NCBI GenBank assembly: GCA_030015575.1 | Contig: CM057346.1 | Span: 558,564,315-558,628,314, forward strand | Source: Agapanthus africanus | Taxonomy: Eukaryota; Streptophyta; Magnoliopsida; Asparagales; Amaryllidaceae | Direction of reading: 5' to 3' | DNA: 64,000 nucleotides | Shown here: piece after piece, positions 10,887 through 22,767 of the stretch | How positions within the stretch are numbered: the first letter of the stretch is position 1 | Layout: each line of letters opens with the position of its first letter | Position numbers and translations under genes: made by a program | The notes under the pieces: model-generated | What the model saw: only the letters and a program-made list of their open reading frames with translations | Told to the model about the DNA's origin: nothing | The model's database searches: none

Positions 10887-13134
10887 TTACAAAAACGCCC
10901 GGAGGCTTACAAAACTTTGAAGAAAAAGAAAAAAAATCCCCTGGACAGGAAAGCTCAGGCCGTAAGCTCGGGAAGGATCTCGCCTTGCTCGACGCCAGCA
11001 TCGAGGACCAAAAGGCGATCTCTGGGTCGGCGCTCCACCGACAGCCTCACCCCCGGCGGCCTCCCCGACAGCCTCACCCCCGGCGGCCGCTCCGGCAACT
11101 TCCACCTGCAGCGCATCCTCGGAGAGAGGGTACTGGACCCGGAGCTCGCTGTCGACGAAATCCGGCATCAACGCCTTGACGGCGTCGAGAGCCTGGTGCC
11201 AAACGATGGCCAAGGCGTCGGCGAGGTCGGCGTAGAACAGGTCCGACGCTTTATACCTTTCCACGGTTTTTACCGCCCGGACCTCGACAAGCTTCACGGT
11301 CTCGAGTGCCACCCGGGCGTCCTTCCTGCTGACGTCCCTTGACTTCTTCATTGCGTTATAGAGGTTACCAACCTCCTCCAACTTGGTCTAGATAACCCGG
11401 TTGGATTCACTTAGAAGTCGATGAGATTCCTTATACTTGGAGTTCGTCAGCTCCTCGGCGACCACTCGGGCTTCGAGGGTGGCTATCATCTCCTCCGCTT
11501 GTTGCAGCCGAAGGCACAGATCCTCCTCCCTAAGGATGATTCGCCCGCCTTCTTCATGGACGGGGCTATCTCCTCGGATTCCATATTTACAATGAGGACG
11601 CAGTGGTGGAGGACCTGAGGAAAGCAGCAAAAGAAGTTAGAAACGTTCAAACTAAAAAAAATATGCTTAAGAAGATTCTTAAAGTAAAACGGATACCGAC
11701 CTGAACTGCCTCCTAAGCGTTGGCGGCCAACTGGGCCTTCAAGGTCCCCCGGGGAATCTTGCCCCCAGCTGTTTGCTCCATGTCGAAGAGCAAGCTGTCG
11801 GCGACGGAGAGCCCCGAAGGTACCTCGAAGTAGAAGTCCCCCTCCTGCATTGGGATCCCGGTAGAAGGCGCCTGAGAAACCGTACTTTTGTGCCTTTTTA
11901 GGGGGACGTCGGTAGGCTCAGCCTCCTCCTCCTCCTCCCTCGTCCGGTGCGCCGGGTCCCGTGCATGCTTCTGGCCCCCCTCGCGGCGCTCTTCGGGGAC
12001 TCGAGGTGACGCAGCTGAAGGCTTGCTCGGCGGGACAGACCTCAGGGCCGAGCTCGGACCCGGTCGGGACGAGCTTCCGCCCCCGTTCTTCTTTTGGGCC
12101 TTTGCGGCCATGGTAGTTAAGAACTTAGATCGGTCCATTTGCTCTGCAAAAATGGGGAGAATACACAAAGAGGGTTAGTGGCGCTAAAAAGGGCAAAGAA
12201 AATTCATCAAAGTCTAAATGGACCGTCTACTGCCCTAACTTACCCAAAAAGCGCGCGGTGCTGAGCTCAGCCCAGCTCAGAGCCTGCTCAGAAAGCAGGA
12301 CGTCGGCCTGCTGGATCGGCTTCCACAAAGACGCCACCCTTGCCTCAGATGAAGATGACTGTTTCGCTCTCGGGGCAGTTGGCCCTGTGCCACCGTGTAG
12401 GCACGGACCAATCCTCGCCCTCGGGTGGCCAGACGAAAATAAACTTCTCCTTCCATTCATGGATGGAAGAAGGGACGGCTACCATAAATGGAAGTGGCCA
12501 TCCCGCCCTTACGTTTTTTGAACGAAAAGTACACCCAGCTCGGCCCATCCTCACTGGTGCCAGGGTGATTCTTATAACAGAGGAAGGAAACGAGGAGGAT
12601 CAAACTGAAGGGGATATTTTCAGGTTTCAACCGGACCAGAACCCCGAGGAGAATTCTCCACGGGTTCGGCGCTAGCTAGTCCGGGGCAAGATGGAAGCTG
12701 CGAAGCACCCCACATACCTAGGCTGAGAAGGGCACACGCATTTTGGCCCGGAATGCTTCCAAATACAGGGCAATCTTCTTACCCTGCACCTGGTTCGCCC
12801 GCTCGCCCTCTCTAGCTAAGCGAAACGAATAGTTGGAGGGAATATGGAATTGAGTCCAAATCTCGGTAAGCTCGTCCACATTCCTCAAAATAGAGGGCGC
12901 ATCACAGGCGTTTCCGATGCGCGCCTTAGGCGCCCTTGTCGCCACCCGACGACGAATGACACGGGCAGCCCTGGCTCTAGGGGGCGAGCCCGACACAGAC
13001 GACGCGGCGGAAGAACCCTCTTGGCTATCTGAAGCCGAGGAGGAGGAATACCCGCTGGATTCGGCTCCAACAACAGGAGCCTCATTGTCCGATTCAATCC
13101 TAACTATCTCTACAGACTTCTCAGATGAAGACAT
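10887..13134 (-). pseudogene. Spliced antisense gene of the Tat element (plant transposase_28-like), broken
   Basis: Probable exons are 13134-12244, 12143-11701 and 11614-10887. Donors are G|GTAAGT at 12243 and CAG|GTCGGT at 11700; acceptors are TTTTTGCAG at 12144 and TTTCCTCAG at 11615. The product has an acidic Ser-rich N-terminus and a globular part containing WRILLG and IHEWKEKFIFVW. That part resembles the 'putative gypsy type transposon' domain (Transposase_28). A basic/Glu-rich linker follows, then a coiled coil near LCLRLQQAEEMIATLEARVV. Breaks are TAG codons near 12717 and 12682, one at the end of exon 2, one near 11390, and at least two frameshifts. The frame across the second intron is off by one, so that junction is not fully resolved. 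Confidence 0.62.
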
Positions 13135-13271
13135 CTAACCTGATTCAAGGGAATGGGCTCGCCGATGAAAAATAATGGGTGATCCGATCAAAAAGGAAGG
13201 AGCGTCGAGCAATTTTCGAGAACGAAAGCAAATTATGGCGAAAGTGTTGGCTCTAGAGGGGTCCCCTCCTG

Positions 13272-13277
13272 TTTATA
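13272..13277 (-). promoter_or_regulatory. TATA box of the antisense gene
   Basis: TATAAA on the minus strand lies about 140 bp upstream of the antisense ATG at 13134, inside the element and not in an LTR. It suggests an internal promoter opposing the LTR promoter. Confidence 0.45.
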
Positions 13278-13707
13278 CACCCCAAAGAAAGCATCCGACG
13301 ACCCAGATTGACTCCCGCCAAAACGCAATGTCGCGCCTGCCAGCCGTTAGAGCTCCATGTGGCGATCAGCCATTAGGAACGTCCCTTCGGTTGTAGGTGA
13401 CAGCGACAGCCTGTCGCGTCCGCCAATCGACGCCCAACATGTGGCCCGTATCCTAACTGGCGACCGACTGAAACGGCGCCCCCTCTTTAAAGCGCAGTCA
13501 TTTCATTTGAACCGCTGACGCCATCGGGGATACGCGCGAAGATTCAGGCGTGAGACAAGACGACACGTGGGCCCAAAAGATCGAAACGACGCGACCGCCA
13601 AACGCCGTGCCGTTCCCAGACGACCCGCGTTACGATTCCTTGACGCCAAATTGAGCAGAAAAAAGACCGAGCAGATCACTCTCGATCCGATCCTTGGATA
13701 GGTCGGA

Positions 13708-13725
13708 ACGAGAGTGAGGGGCTAA
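13708..13725 (+). other. Polypurine tract
   Basis: GAGAGTGAGGGGCTAA immediately precedes the TG of the 3' LTR, the normal place for the plus-strand primer. Confidence 0.65.
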
Positions 13726-14498
13726 TGATGATGCTCACAAGTGGTTTCTCCTCAGATTACGACACGTGGCGGATGACGTGGCGGATGACGTGTCCCGAAG
13801 GCTACGGAGATGGAATAAATGAGTTGCCTTATGAGAATTCCTTGGGCCTTCGTCTCGAGGAACGTGTCCAACCTTCCAGGAGACCACCCTGAATACATTC
13901 CACCTTCACATGGGAATCTACCAACAGCTCCCCTCCGAGCTATCTCAGTCTCCTTACTCGTCTCCGAGCCTCCGAGCTTCCTCGGCCTCCAGGCTCGTCT
14001 TCGACATTCCAAGCTTCCTCGGCCTCCCCCGACTTACCGGGAGCACAGAGCCCAAACGCCTCCGTAACGACTCCGCGTATCTCACCAAGACGAGATATCC
14101 ACCGCCCCACGCTCTTCGTCCTATGCAGGCTCGTTCCCCCATTAATGACCGGATCCCGCCATTAACGCGGACGTAACGTAAGGACGTAATTGACGATGAG
14201 GATCTCGCATCGGCTCGCTCCACATGACCCTTATATAAACCTCTCTCTTAGACGACTCAGGTAACTCGAATTATCTCAATACGCCGCTACTCTACTCCTA
14301 TTCCTCGACTCTAACTTGATTGACGGAGGGTCCTACGGTGGTCACCCATCCCGGGACTTCTTTGCAGATAGTTCGGCGTCCAACACCAAGCCGTTGTGAT
14401 CCACATCCAGCAACTCCAAAACCAAATCACAGCCGTCCAAGACAACCATCGCAGGATCGACGACGGACAGCATCTGAAAAAGATCCGAAGCTCCATCG
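13726..14498 (+). repeat. 3' LTR of the Tat element
   Basis: The 773-bp copy of the 5' LTR is longer because of a 12-bp tandem duplication of a GTGGCGGATGAC block near 13764-13790 and a duplicated AGCTTCCTCGGCCTCC segment near 13975-14027. It ends CCATCG where the 5' copy has CCATCA. TATATAAA lies near 14232. Confidence 0.9.
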
Positions 14499-14503
14499 CT
14501 AAC

Positions 14504-16510
14504 CTAAAACCTTTCCGTATTTGTGATCATATTTGGGTAAGAAAATAAGCATCATTCGAGTTTGCACATGTTTTTGAATGATGGATGATATTTCTTTTTC
14601 ATAAAAATCACATCGATATTATCATGACAATGGGACCGATAGTTGATTATGACCCTCTTACAGCTCAAAAGGTTTCTATGGATGGCATTATATTAATCTT
14701 TTCAAACAAAAACTTAAAAAACTTACTATAGACGTCAAATGATATGGGATATTCTATAGAAGAATTTTTGAGTGGATTAATATCAAAAATTCATTTAATG
14801 TCCATCAATTTTGGGTTTTTCAAAACAGTAAAGATGAGCATTTATGCAAGGTTGGTGACAACAAATATGAATATGCTTAATATCCAGATTTTGATATATA
14901 GTTTCCTTGATCATAAAAATAAAAATATCTAAAATTTAATTTACCATTAACTAAATAATAGAGTGGCGTGGCTACAAATTCTTATATATATCAAATAATG
15001 AGAAGGGGATCAATAGCCAGGTTTGATCTTCCTAAGTTATTTTTAATTAATAGAATGGATTATTTATACAAGTCTATCCAACATTAATATTACAGTGATA
15101 ATAATTTCAAGATCTATGATATATAAAAAGTGATAGATAAAATTATTGAGTGTACAATGACCAAAAGGACACGCCACTTTAAAATTTGGATGAACAGATA
15201 ATGGGTATCATGGTATATTATTTGATCAACTTTATTCCATAATCAATTATTATGAAATAAGCTAGGAATCCAAGCATATTTTTAAGTGGGAAAATATATC
15301 ATTTTAAAGGGAAACACAAAATTCAAGGCAATAATCGCTTATCTCATGCATCCAAACAAGATTATTGATCCCGGACCCACATTGCTTGATGGGAAAAACA
15401 AGTGGTTGTTGACCAAATTCTTTTTTGCATCCAAACAGGCCCTATAATTATTCTTGGTCCAGAAAAGGAACAGGGGATTTCAACATGAGGCATTTGCAAT
15501 AAGATTTACCGTTATTTTGTGGTGGCAATATTTCCATATCATATGTTGATTTGAGATGATCTTCAAGACGGTTGGTCTATGCAAAATCAAATGATATAGA
15601 AGAATAACCATGCGCTCCAAGCGAAAACTGATCATATGTTGATTTATTTTTATTTTTTTACTTGCTTTTAAGATGGTTGGGGGTTCACGACCCAGCCGCT
15701 GCAGGACGGGGCCGCCCACTTAAGCTAAGACCCCGTCCAAAGCTACGAACCCGCAGCCATGAGGCTGCGGACACACAGCAGCCGCGGTTTACCTTTTTCT
15801 ACTTTACGGTGACATGAATCAAGTTTGGTGGCAGTTGATATCAAGTTGTTTGTTACTGTGTAGGGCAAACCGGGCCCACTCAAAAACTGCCTTAATAAAT
15901 ACATCACATCTTTAATTTTAAAAATCTTAATTTTGAAGCTATTCAGCTACCTGTTCAATCAGTTGGGACCTTAAATTTCCCATTGCATGTTGTAGCTCAA
16001 GCATACCTTGTGGTAAAGGTTTTTTTTTCCCAACACCAGTTGAACAAAAGATCTGAACAAAAGGTCTCATGTTCAAGTCCAGCTTGTATCGGATTGTGTG
16101 GTCTAATATTCCAAAAGAAAAAAGATGCATAAGACTTGACCTAGCTGATTAGGGACCGTCGTTTTGGGTTCCACCCATCTGGACCCGTAATATGATATTG
16201 CTTAATACCCTCAACTAAAACCGCTAAATAATTTGAGCACCGAGTTTCTGAGCTCAAAATTTAATCACCCTGTGCTAAATTTCTTATTCAATTAGCGAAT
16301 TTTAATTTAATATAGACCATGGATATCATTCTTCTTAAGTAGGATTCGAACATACGACAATCCACCACTGGACCATTAAGAGAGAAAAAAAACGAATCTA
16401 AAATGCGACCTTATATATTGAGTTTAAATGATAATGTTTATAATAATTTGTGTACATCAACTTTGTCAAGCAACATAACAATTAGAGGAAAAAAAAACCT
16501 CTCTATATAT
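14504..16510. other. AT-rich intergenic DNA without a recognised gene
   Basis: No coding exon is supported. A GC-rich patch near 15675-15795 contains a perfect hairpin, CCGCAGCC-ATGA-GGCTGCGG, at 15751-15770. Segments near 15536 and 15628 share CATATGTTGATTT followed by AAGAtGGTTGG-like sequence, an old local duplication. Confidence 0.5.
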
Positions 16511-16897
16511 AGAATAATGGAGGAAAGAGGCCATAGGAGGGAATTTCCTCCTATGGCGTTGAAAAAACACACCCTCCATCGTGTTTTCCGACGATCGGAA
16601 TGCATCATCTTCATCGTTATCATCTAAGATATGGGTTCACCAAATTTCATGTGATCCTACAACTTTTTCACCGTTGATTTAGCAATGTAAAAAGTTCTAT
16701 TGTCGGTAAACCGTTAATTTTGAACCCACTAATTCAACGGTGCAAAAGTTGTAGGATCACATGTAATTTGGTGTACCCATATCTTAGACGATAACGATGA
16801 AAATGATGCATTCCGATCGTTGGAAAACATGATGGAGGGTGTGTTTTTTCGACGCCATTGGAGGAAATTCCCTCCTATGGCATCTTTCCCTCATTAT

Positions 16898-16900
<3 letters not shown>
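16511..16900. mobile_element. Foldback/MITE element with about 170-bp inverted arms
   Basis: The left arm (16511-about 16685) and right arm (about 16730-16900) are inverted copies differing at a handful of positions. Each starts AGAATAATG. The arms include CCATAGGAGG, a palindromic GAATTTCC centre, and AAAAAACACACCCTCCATC. The spacer is about 45 bp. The flanks are TATATA tracts on both sides, so a TA target duplication cannot be told from the microsatellite. No transposase is present. Confidence 0.85.

Positions 16901-16902
<2 letters not shown>

Positions 16903-16928
<26 letters not shown>
16903..16928. repeat. (TA)n microsatellite
   Basis: A run of alternating TA directly abuts the right end of the foldback element. 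Confidence 0.9.
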
Positions 16929-16949
16929 AATTTTTTTGTGCTGACAACA

Positions 16950-19555
16950 AAAATAGTTAATCTCCTGATCACATGTCCACAAATTCAATATTTACATAGA
17001 GATCTGAACCTACATCGATCTTCAAATCATATTGCCTCATTCAATAGGAGTAATAATCTTTAATGTGGATGCTAAGATGGATATTTGTTAGGTTCTTTGT
17101 CTTGCTATATTTGATATAGAGCAGATGCACACGTAGTTAAATCAATAAGAACATAAAGCAGAAGTTTATGAGCAATTAAACATAACCAAAAACCGAAAAG
17201 GAAAAAATAAAATTTCTACATCGAAGGATAAGGTAAACGGTGAAGAAATTAATTTATTTGGATGTGCTACAATGCTCTACTAAAAAGTGTGCAAAGTTTG
17301 GAGCAATTGGTTAAACATCATATCATCCTTACAAATAGAGATGTAAATCTATACAAACAGATCTCTGAATTACGTATTCCGATGACTATCCATATTTGTA
17401 CTCACCTTCAGCAAACCCCCTCGGACGCGAAAATGGCAATACCTATAAATGTTGTATATCCGAATACAACTTCTAAATATAAGCAAAAGTAGTAATATTT
17501 GGATTTAGTTAATACAAAATTTTCAATATTCATGCCCTATATGTATCCATGTCTATCTAACTTTGTTTAAATACAGCCATTTCCAATAACTATCTGTATC
17601 TATATATGTATCCGCAACAGTTATACATATGTTAACACCTATGTTCCATATCTGATCCGTTTACATCTCTATCTATAAATGGGGTAAATTAATGCCCGAT
17701 TAATGAATAACGAAAAGTTATCAAGATAGAGAGAAGGAAGCCAAACTAACCACAAGACACACATTTCTCATGACAATCGAGTCACTGACCACTACGTTTG
17801 CATGAATAAAACACCCTTAATTTCCAAGATGTTAGAAATTGATTAGTTTCTCATGTGCATCCAAATTGACTTGATGGATTAAAACAGGCACTAAATTTTC
17901 TCTTTATGCAATTATAAATGTTCGTTCCAAAGCAAGAGCTTGAAGTATAGAGGTTGGCCTCTACCCTAATTACTGCATTGTGTCACTTTAGATTGGGATG
18001 TGTTTTATGTTTAGCTCTTGCAAGTTACAAGCAGCCGTGTCGAAAATAATTTCCTATAACAGATCTATCATTTCCCTCCTTTCCAGACATTTTCGCGTAA
18101 TATTGCTACTCTCCAATCTCTGTCACTTTAACGAAAAGAATAGAAAAGTTTTCCCGAAACCTTGCTTCATAGCATACCCTATTTTAATGGGGGGAAAAGT
18201 TAGATGGTGACATGATGTGAACTTTGCATGGAACTGGTGGAAGCATTATATGTTAGCATTCAGGATTCAATTTCAAATAAAAGTTTGTCTGTGTCAAAGC
18301 CATCATCTTAATGGGGAAGTAGCAGGACTTAGAATTTGTTAGGATTCTAACACTTGACATATTTAGCATTTGCATGTGGTAGTTGGATCCACTAAGACTC
18401 AAATAACTCATCGCCTAAACAAATGCTCTCTCACCCACCCACCCACTCACACACAAAAACAAACACAAGAGCTCATAAATATTCTGAGTCATCCTACCAA
18501 AAACAAAGCACATAAATAATGCAACACATTGTCATGTCCTTAACATCACTGTACCTAAACATTTTAACCCCAAAGAATAAAAATAATGGTAATATATATC
18601 ATCAGATGCTCCCAATATTTCAATCAACGCCCCCAATAAATTACTCTAAATAAGTTATAAAACCTTCAATGATTAGTAAAATTTCAGTAAATAGGTAATT
18701 GATATCCACCTAACTGTGCAGTACATTGCGAGTAACGACTAGAAAATTTTCCAGAAAAAATGATATACAAGTAAGAAAATATGAGAAAACTAGCCGAAAC
18801 AATCCACTTCTATAGCAAATAGTATTCTGGAAATTTAACAAAGAAAATGAATCAAGATAGAGCCTAATGTTCCAGTAAAGACCGCGGCACAATCAAGATC
18901 AAACATCGGATAGGAACAAAATTACTATCTGATGGGCATTAGAAATTGTATGAATTACAGAGCCTCCATAAGCTAATGCGCCAAATAAAAACTAAGTAAG
19001 AATACACACGTCAACCACTATCTATTATAGAATATCACACTACCAATGAAGACGACGAAAACATGCTATATTTGTTCATGTGACGCGATGATTTGGGTGA
19101 CTCATTATCCTCATTGTGATAACATAAACTATGGCCACAGCCAGTTTCCCTGTCCTTGATTAGATGAAAATGTTGATTACATACATCAGCTTGATTAAAT
19201 TGGTCTTCCTGGACTCTAATTCAGTATGATAATTTATGCTTGCGTGTTTCAGACGGGAAAAAACCCTCGTGTTATACGTGTAGGAGTAGGAGTTAAGTTT
19301 CTGTGTTTATTTTCATTAACGTCATATAAAACTGGTCGAGATTTGAATAGATAAATTGGGATAAAACAGTAAATATTTTGAAAAACAAATACAGAATCGA
19401 TACGGAAAATAATGACTATATCCTTGATGATGACAAATGCAGAAACATAAAAACTAACTAGAGAGAGAGAATATTCATTATGAGACCCTACTTGCATAGA
19501 AACATGATATTTCTACATGGTGCAGTCATATCCCTGTGTCAATCAGATTTAGAGG
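16950..19555. other. Intergenic DNA, nothing recognised
   Basis: AT-rich sequence with short random open frames only. I see no exon-like homology, RNA gene or complete repeat. Confidence 0.5.
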
Positions 19556-19567
19556 AAAATGTGGATT

Positions 19568-19613
19568 GGGGTTGGGGGTTGGGGTTGGGGGGTGGGGGGC
19601 AGCCTACGGCTGC
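19568..19613 (+). other. G-tract cluster with adjoining hairpin
   Basis: Five runs of at least four G separated by T or TT lie at 19568-19599, a G-quadruplex-capable arrangement. The hairpin GCAGCC-TAC-GGCTGC follows at 19599-19613. It lies in otherwise AT-rich DNA. Confidence 0.7.
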
Positions 19614-19892
19614 GCTTGCTCTCACCCATTCACATGGGAATGGGGCACTCCTCAGTTAAAACAAGGGCCTCACAACCCCTGTTTACCACTGAAAAGCGCA
19701 GCTATGGGGCAGCGGGTGACCGCAGCCTCATTAGAGCTCTAAGATTTATAAATTCTAACAAAGTTATATTTGATGTTGCTGCAGTCCAGGTATGCAAGCT
19801 ATGGCTCTTTAGTTCCGACCTATAGAATTACCTTAATATAAGGGTAACAAAGGGCAATTTTTCTTAAACATAAATAAGTACATTACAATTTA

Positions 19893-20629
19893 GGCTAAAG
19901 TTCACTAAACTCCTAATAAGTTTAGCCAAATCCTAGAAAACTCCCAAAATGTTTGATTGGCGCAGAAAACTACCATAAATAACGGTGATACGTCATCACG
20001 GTTAGTGCCACGTCATCCAGCTGCCACATTGGCAAAAAAAACACAATTTCCCAAACTACGCCCATCCTCCTCCATCCTAACCCAAACCAATTTAGCAAAA
20101 ACCTTAACCCTAACCCATCGCCGGCGCTGGCGCCCTCTATCCTCCCCACAGCCTCCGCCTCCCCTTTTCTAACCCTAACTTTTTCCCTAACCTCCTCTGC
20201 CGGCGCCACAGCCCCCTCCGGCGAATCCCTCTTCACCGCCACCTCCTTCCCTTTGCCCCTGCCCGAGCCCACCTCCTCACCCCTTGTCTCCTCGCCCACA
20301 TCCACTTGGACCACTTCGCCGCCTCCTCGCCCTCCTGTCCGAGCTCACCTCCACCTTGCCTCCTTCTTTCCCCATGTCTCCACCTTGCCCACCTCCTTCG
20401 ACCACCCTCCTCCTCCCAAGACCGATCCCGACCAAAATTTTTAATATTAATCGATAAAATTAATAAATTTAATTAACCATGTTTATTTAAAAGGACAAAA
20501 CAATCATTTTACATGCCTACTTAATATCGTTAGCCAGTCACCGTTATCTATGGTAGTTTTATGCTCCAATCAAACATTTTAGGAGTTTTCTGGGATTTGA
20601 CCAAACTGGGGGTTTAGCGAACTTTACCC
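19893..20629. mobile_element. Non-autonomous MULE-type element with GC-rich interior
   Basis: Terminal inverted repeats of roughly 100 bp start GGCTAAAGTTCACTAAAC on the left and GGGTAAAGTTCGCTAAAC on the right (inverted). They continue through AAATGTTTGATTGG. Target copies TACAATTTA (19884-19892) and TACAACTTA (20630-20638) are 9 bp with one mismatch, as for Mutator-like elements. The interior 20040-20440 is strikingly C-rich and gene-like, with CCCTAA motifs and Pro/Ser codons, but has no transposase. Confidence 0.8.
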
Positions 20630-20638
20630 TACAACTTA

Positions 20639-22767
20639 TAATGACCATCCTTTCTTCCAAACGTTTAAGGTCCGCTACATGAACTACTACTCCTATTCAG
20701 CTCGGTGGAGAGCAGTACATGTTTCTTAATTGCCTCCATTCACGTTTAGGCATGATTCTACTCCTTGTCACTCTTTTAACTTTTGGCTACAAAAGTATCA
20801 CTTTTCGCCAATGTCCATACTGTCTGAACTGGTTCTCTCTCAATTTATTCTGCATAAAATCTACCCTCCCTTCTAAAAGTGCAGTAATTTGACATGAAGG
20901 ACACTTAAAACTATTCAAGTATGATCACTATCAATACTGATCTGATGAAGGCTCTAGGGACATCCCCATTTAATAACAAAAAAGATGTTGTCAATATATG
21001 TATGTATTAAATATCATATTTTGTCCCTGATTGGCCAAAGAAAGCTAGGGATTGTGTCAGCTGGAGCCTGCATTACTTTCTAATCATACTATAAAATACT
21101 TAATTAAGTTAATATTAAGTCAGAGTCCTTAATTAACTAGCATAAAAGGGAGCATTCATCCATATGGACCATTAATTGTGGAAGCATGTCAGAATTCAAA
21201 ATAACTTTCTTTATGTCCTTCCTATTAACCCTGCTTTTGTAATTTGTAAGCCTAAATGGACAGATCAAATATTTTATTCATGTTCTGCAATCAAGAAGCA
21301 TACATGATCTTACCATTAAAATAAATATTTTGTATTAATAGCATCTCGACATATGTTCCCATCCAAACATGTCCTTGCTACATTTAATCCTATAAAACAA
21401 TTCTTTAATCCTATAAAACAATTCTGCAAGATAAACGACGATGACAATGACAATTAAAAATATTGTTGTTGTTGTATAATATTCTATTTATTCGTATTAT
21501 AGTGTTGCATTTATTTAATACTCTAAATTTTATCTGTTTATTATTTCTAATTTAAAAAAAATGGCATTTCAATGCTAGATCTAACATGACACAAACCAGA
21601 ATCTTATGCAAGTGTTTTGACACAATTTTTTTCTAGCATCACATTTAGGCATAACATGGCTTCAAGTTCTAACACAATCAGGAATTTAATGTTTTATGAA
21701 GATGTACAAGATTAGCTTAGGCAATATTAGCACTTCGAAATAATATGCACCCTTGTTTATAATGACCAGTCTTGCAACTCAAAACAAGGTGGAAGGAAAG
21801 AATATTCTAATGGATCCAATGAAGACAATTCACTGTATATCAACAGTTGTCATCTTGGCTGCAGATGCTGAGGTGGAATTGGAAAGAAATATTTTACAAA
21901 CACCAAGTTGTACTTGTGTTGGTTGCTGAGTTGTCTTTCATTAATCCACCTTATACATTATCTTACCAATCAAGTATTAGTCCACTCTATCATTACTATA
22001 AAGCATCCTAATATAGGTTTATATGTCTTGCTATAAATTATGTGGTGAGTCAATTTACACTATTTCCATTTTCCACCAACTTTTCCAAATATTAAAAAAA
22101 GAAGAGAAAGGTTGGCATGATAAATAAAATAAAAATGTGATATAAGAACCCTTTATGATGACCAGGAGCTTAAACATCCACTACTCACTGATTACTTCAT
22201 TTGTGTGCAGGATGTCCACGAGTCCCCAACATTAGAATAATGGCATGCGCCCCCCCCCCCCCCCAAAAAAAAAAGGAAGGAAGAAAGGATTTGACATCTT
22301 GTCTTCATGGACTACATGCATCACATTAGCATATGCAATAATAATGTGCAAATTTCTGTAATAGAAAAAACATGCATGTGTACTTGGGGTTTGCATGACT
22401 CAGCCTACTTGTAACAGTGTTAACTTTTTGTCACAAATTGATCAAATATGTCGACACAAAAAGTTTCTAAATAAAAAACAGAATTGTCAAATCACATGAG
22501 GGTTTACATCACAGCTTGGTTCCCACATTGTTTGAAAAAGTCGATCGATTCTTATATTTTTTTTCCCGGGATGAAAATAATCATGCTTCATAGAATATGG
22601 TCTTGCAATTTACGTGAATCACGCCAACACTATGGCATGCAAGATTTACTGTGAACGGATGTTTTGATGTGGTAATTTCTTCATGTAATGGTACTTCATT
22701 ATAGTTTAGATGTATATCTTGAATGATAATAATTTTGATTTTCATTGTTTTTGTTGTTTGTCATGGG
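20639..22767. other. Intergenic DNA, nothing recognised
   Basis: AT-rich sequence lacking exon-like frames. A homopolymer pair (poly-C then poly-A) lies at about 22250-22275. Confidence 0.5.

Larger units (their letters stand above)
2304..14498 (+). mobile_element. Tat-lineage Ty3/gypsy LTR retrotransposon, decayed
   Basis: Two direct LTRs (2304-3035 and 13726-14498) both begin TGATGATGCTCACAAG. They enclose, in order, a primer-binding-site-like sequence, gag, aspartic protease, RT-RNase H, a second RNase H, integrase, a tandem-repeat region with antisense genes, and a polypurine tract. PR-RT-RH-INT order marks Ty3/gypsy. The second RNase H and the antisense extra genes after pol point to the Tat lineage. 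Flanking pentamers are CTACC on the left and CTAAC on the right, a target duplication with one mismatch. All sense genes carry stops and frameshifts, so this copy is not autonomous. Confidence 0.92.

Noticed and set aside
16403-16972. Similar short ORFs on opposite strands (KKHTLHRVF/KKHTLHHVF)
   Set aside because: They are the two arms of the foldback element translated in opposite directions, not genes.
19957-20444. ORFs on both strands in GC-rich DNA
   Set aside because: They are bounded by the MULE-type inverted repeats and lack start context, introns or recognisable domains; treated as cargo.
22250-22275. Poly-C/poly-A junction
   Set aside because: Homopolymer; length may be a sequencing artefact and carries no further signal.
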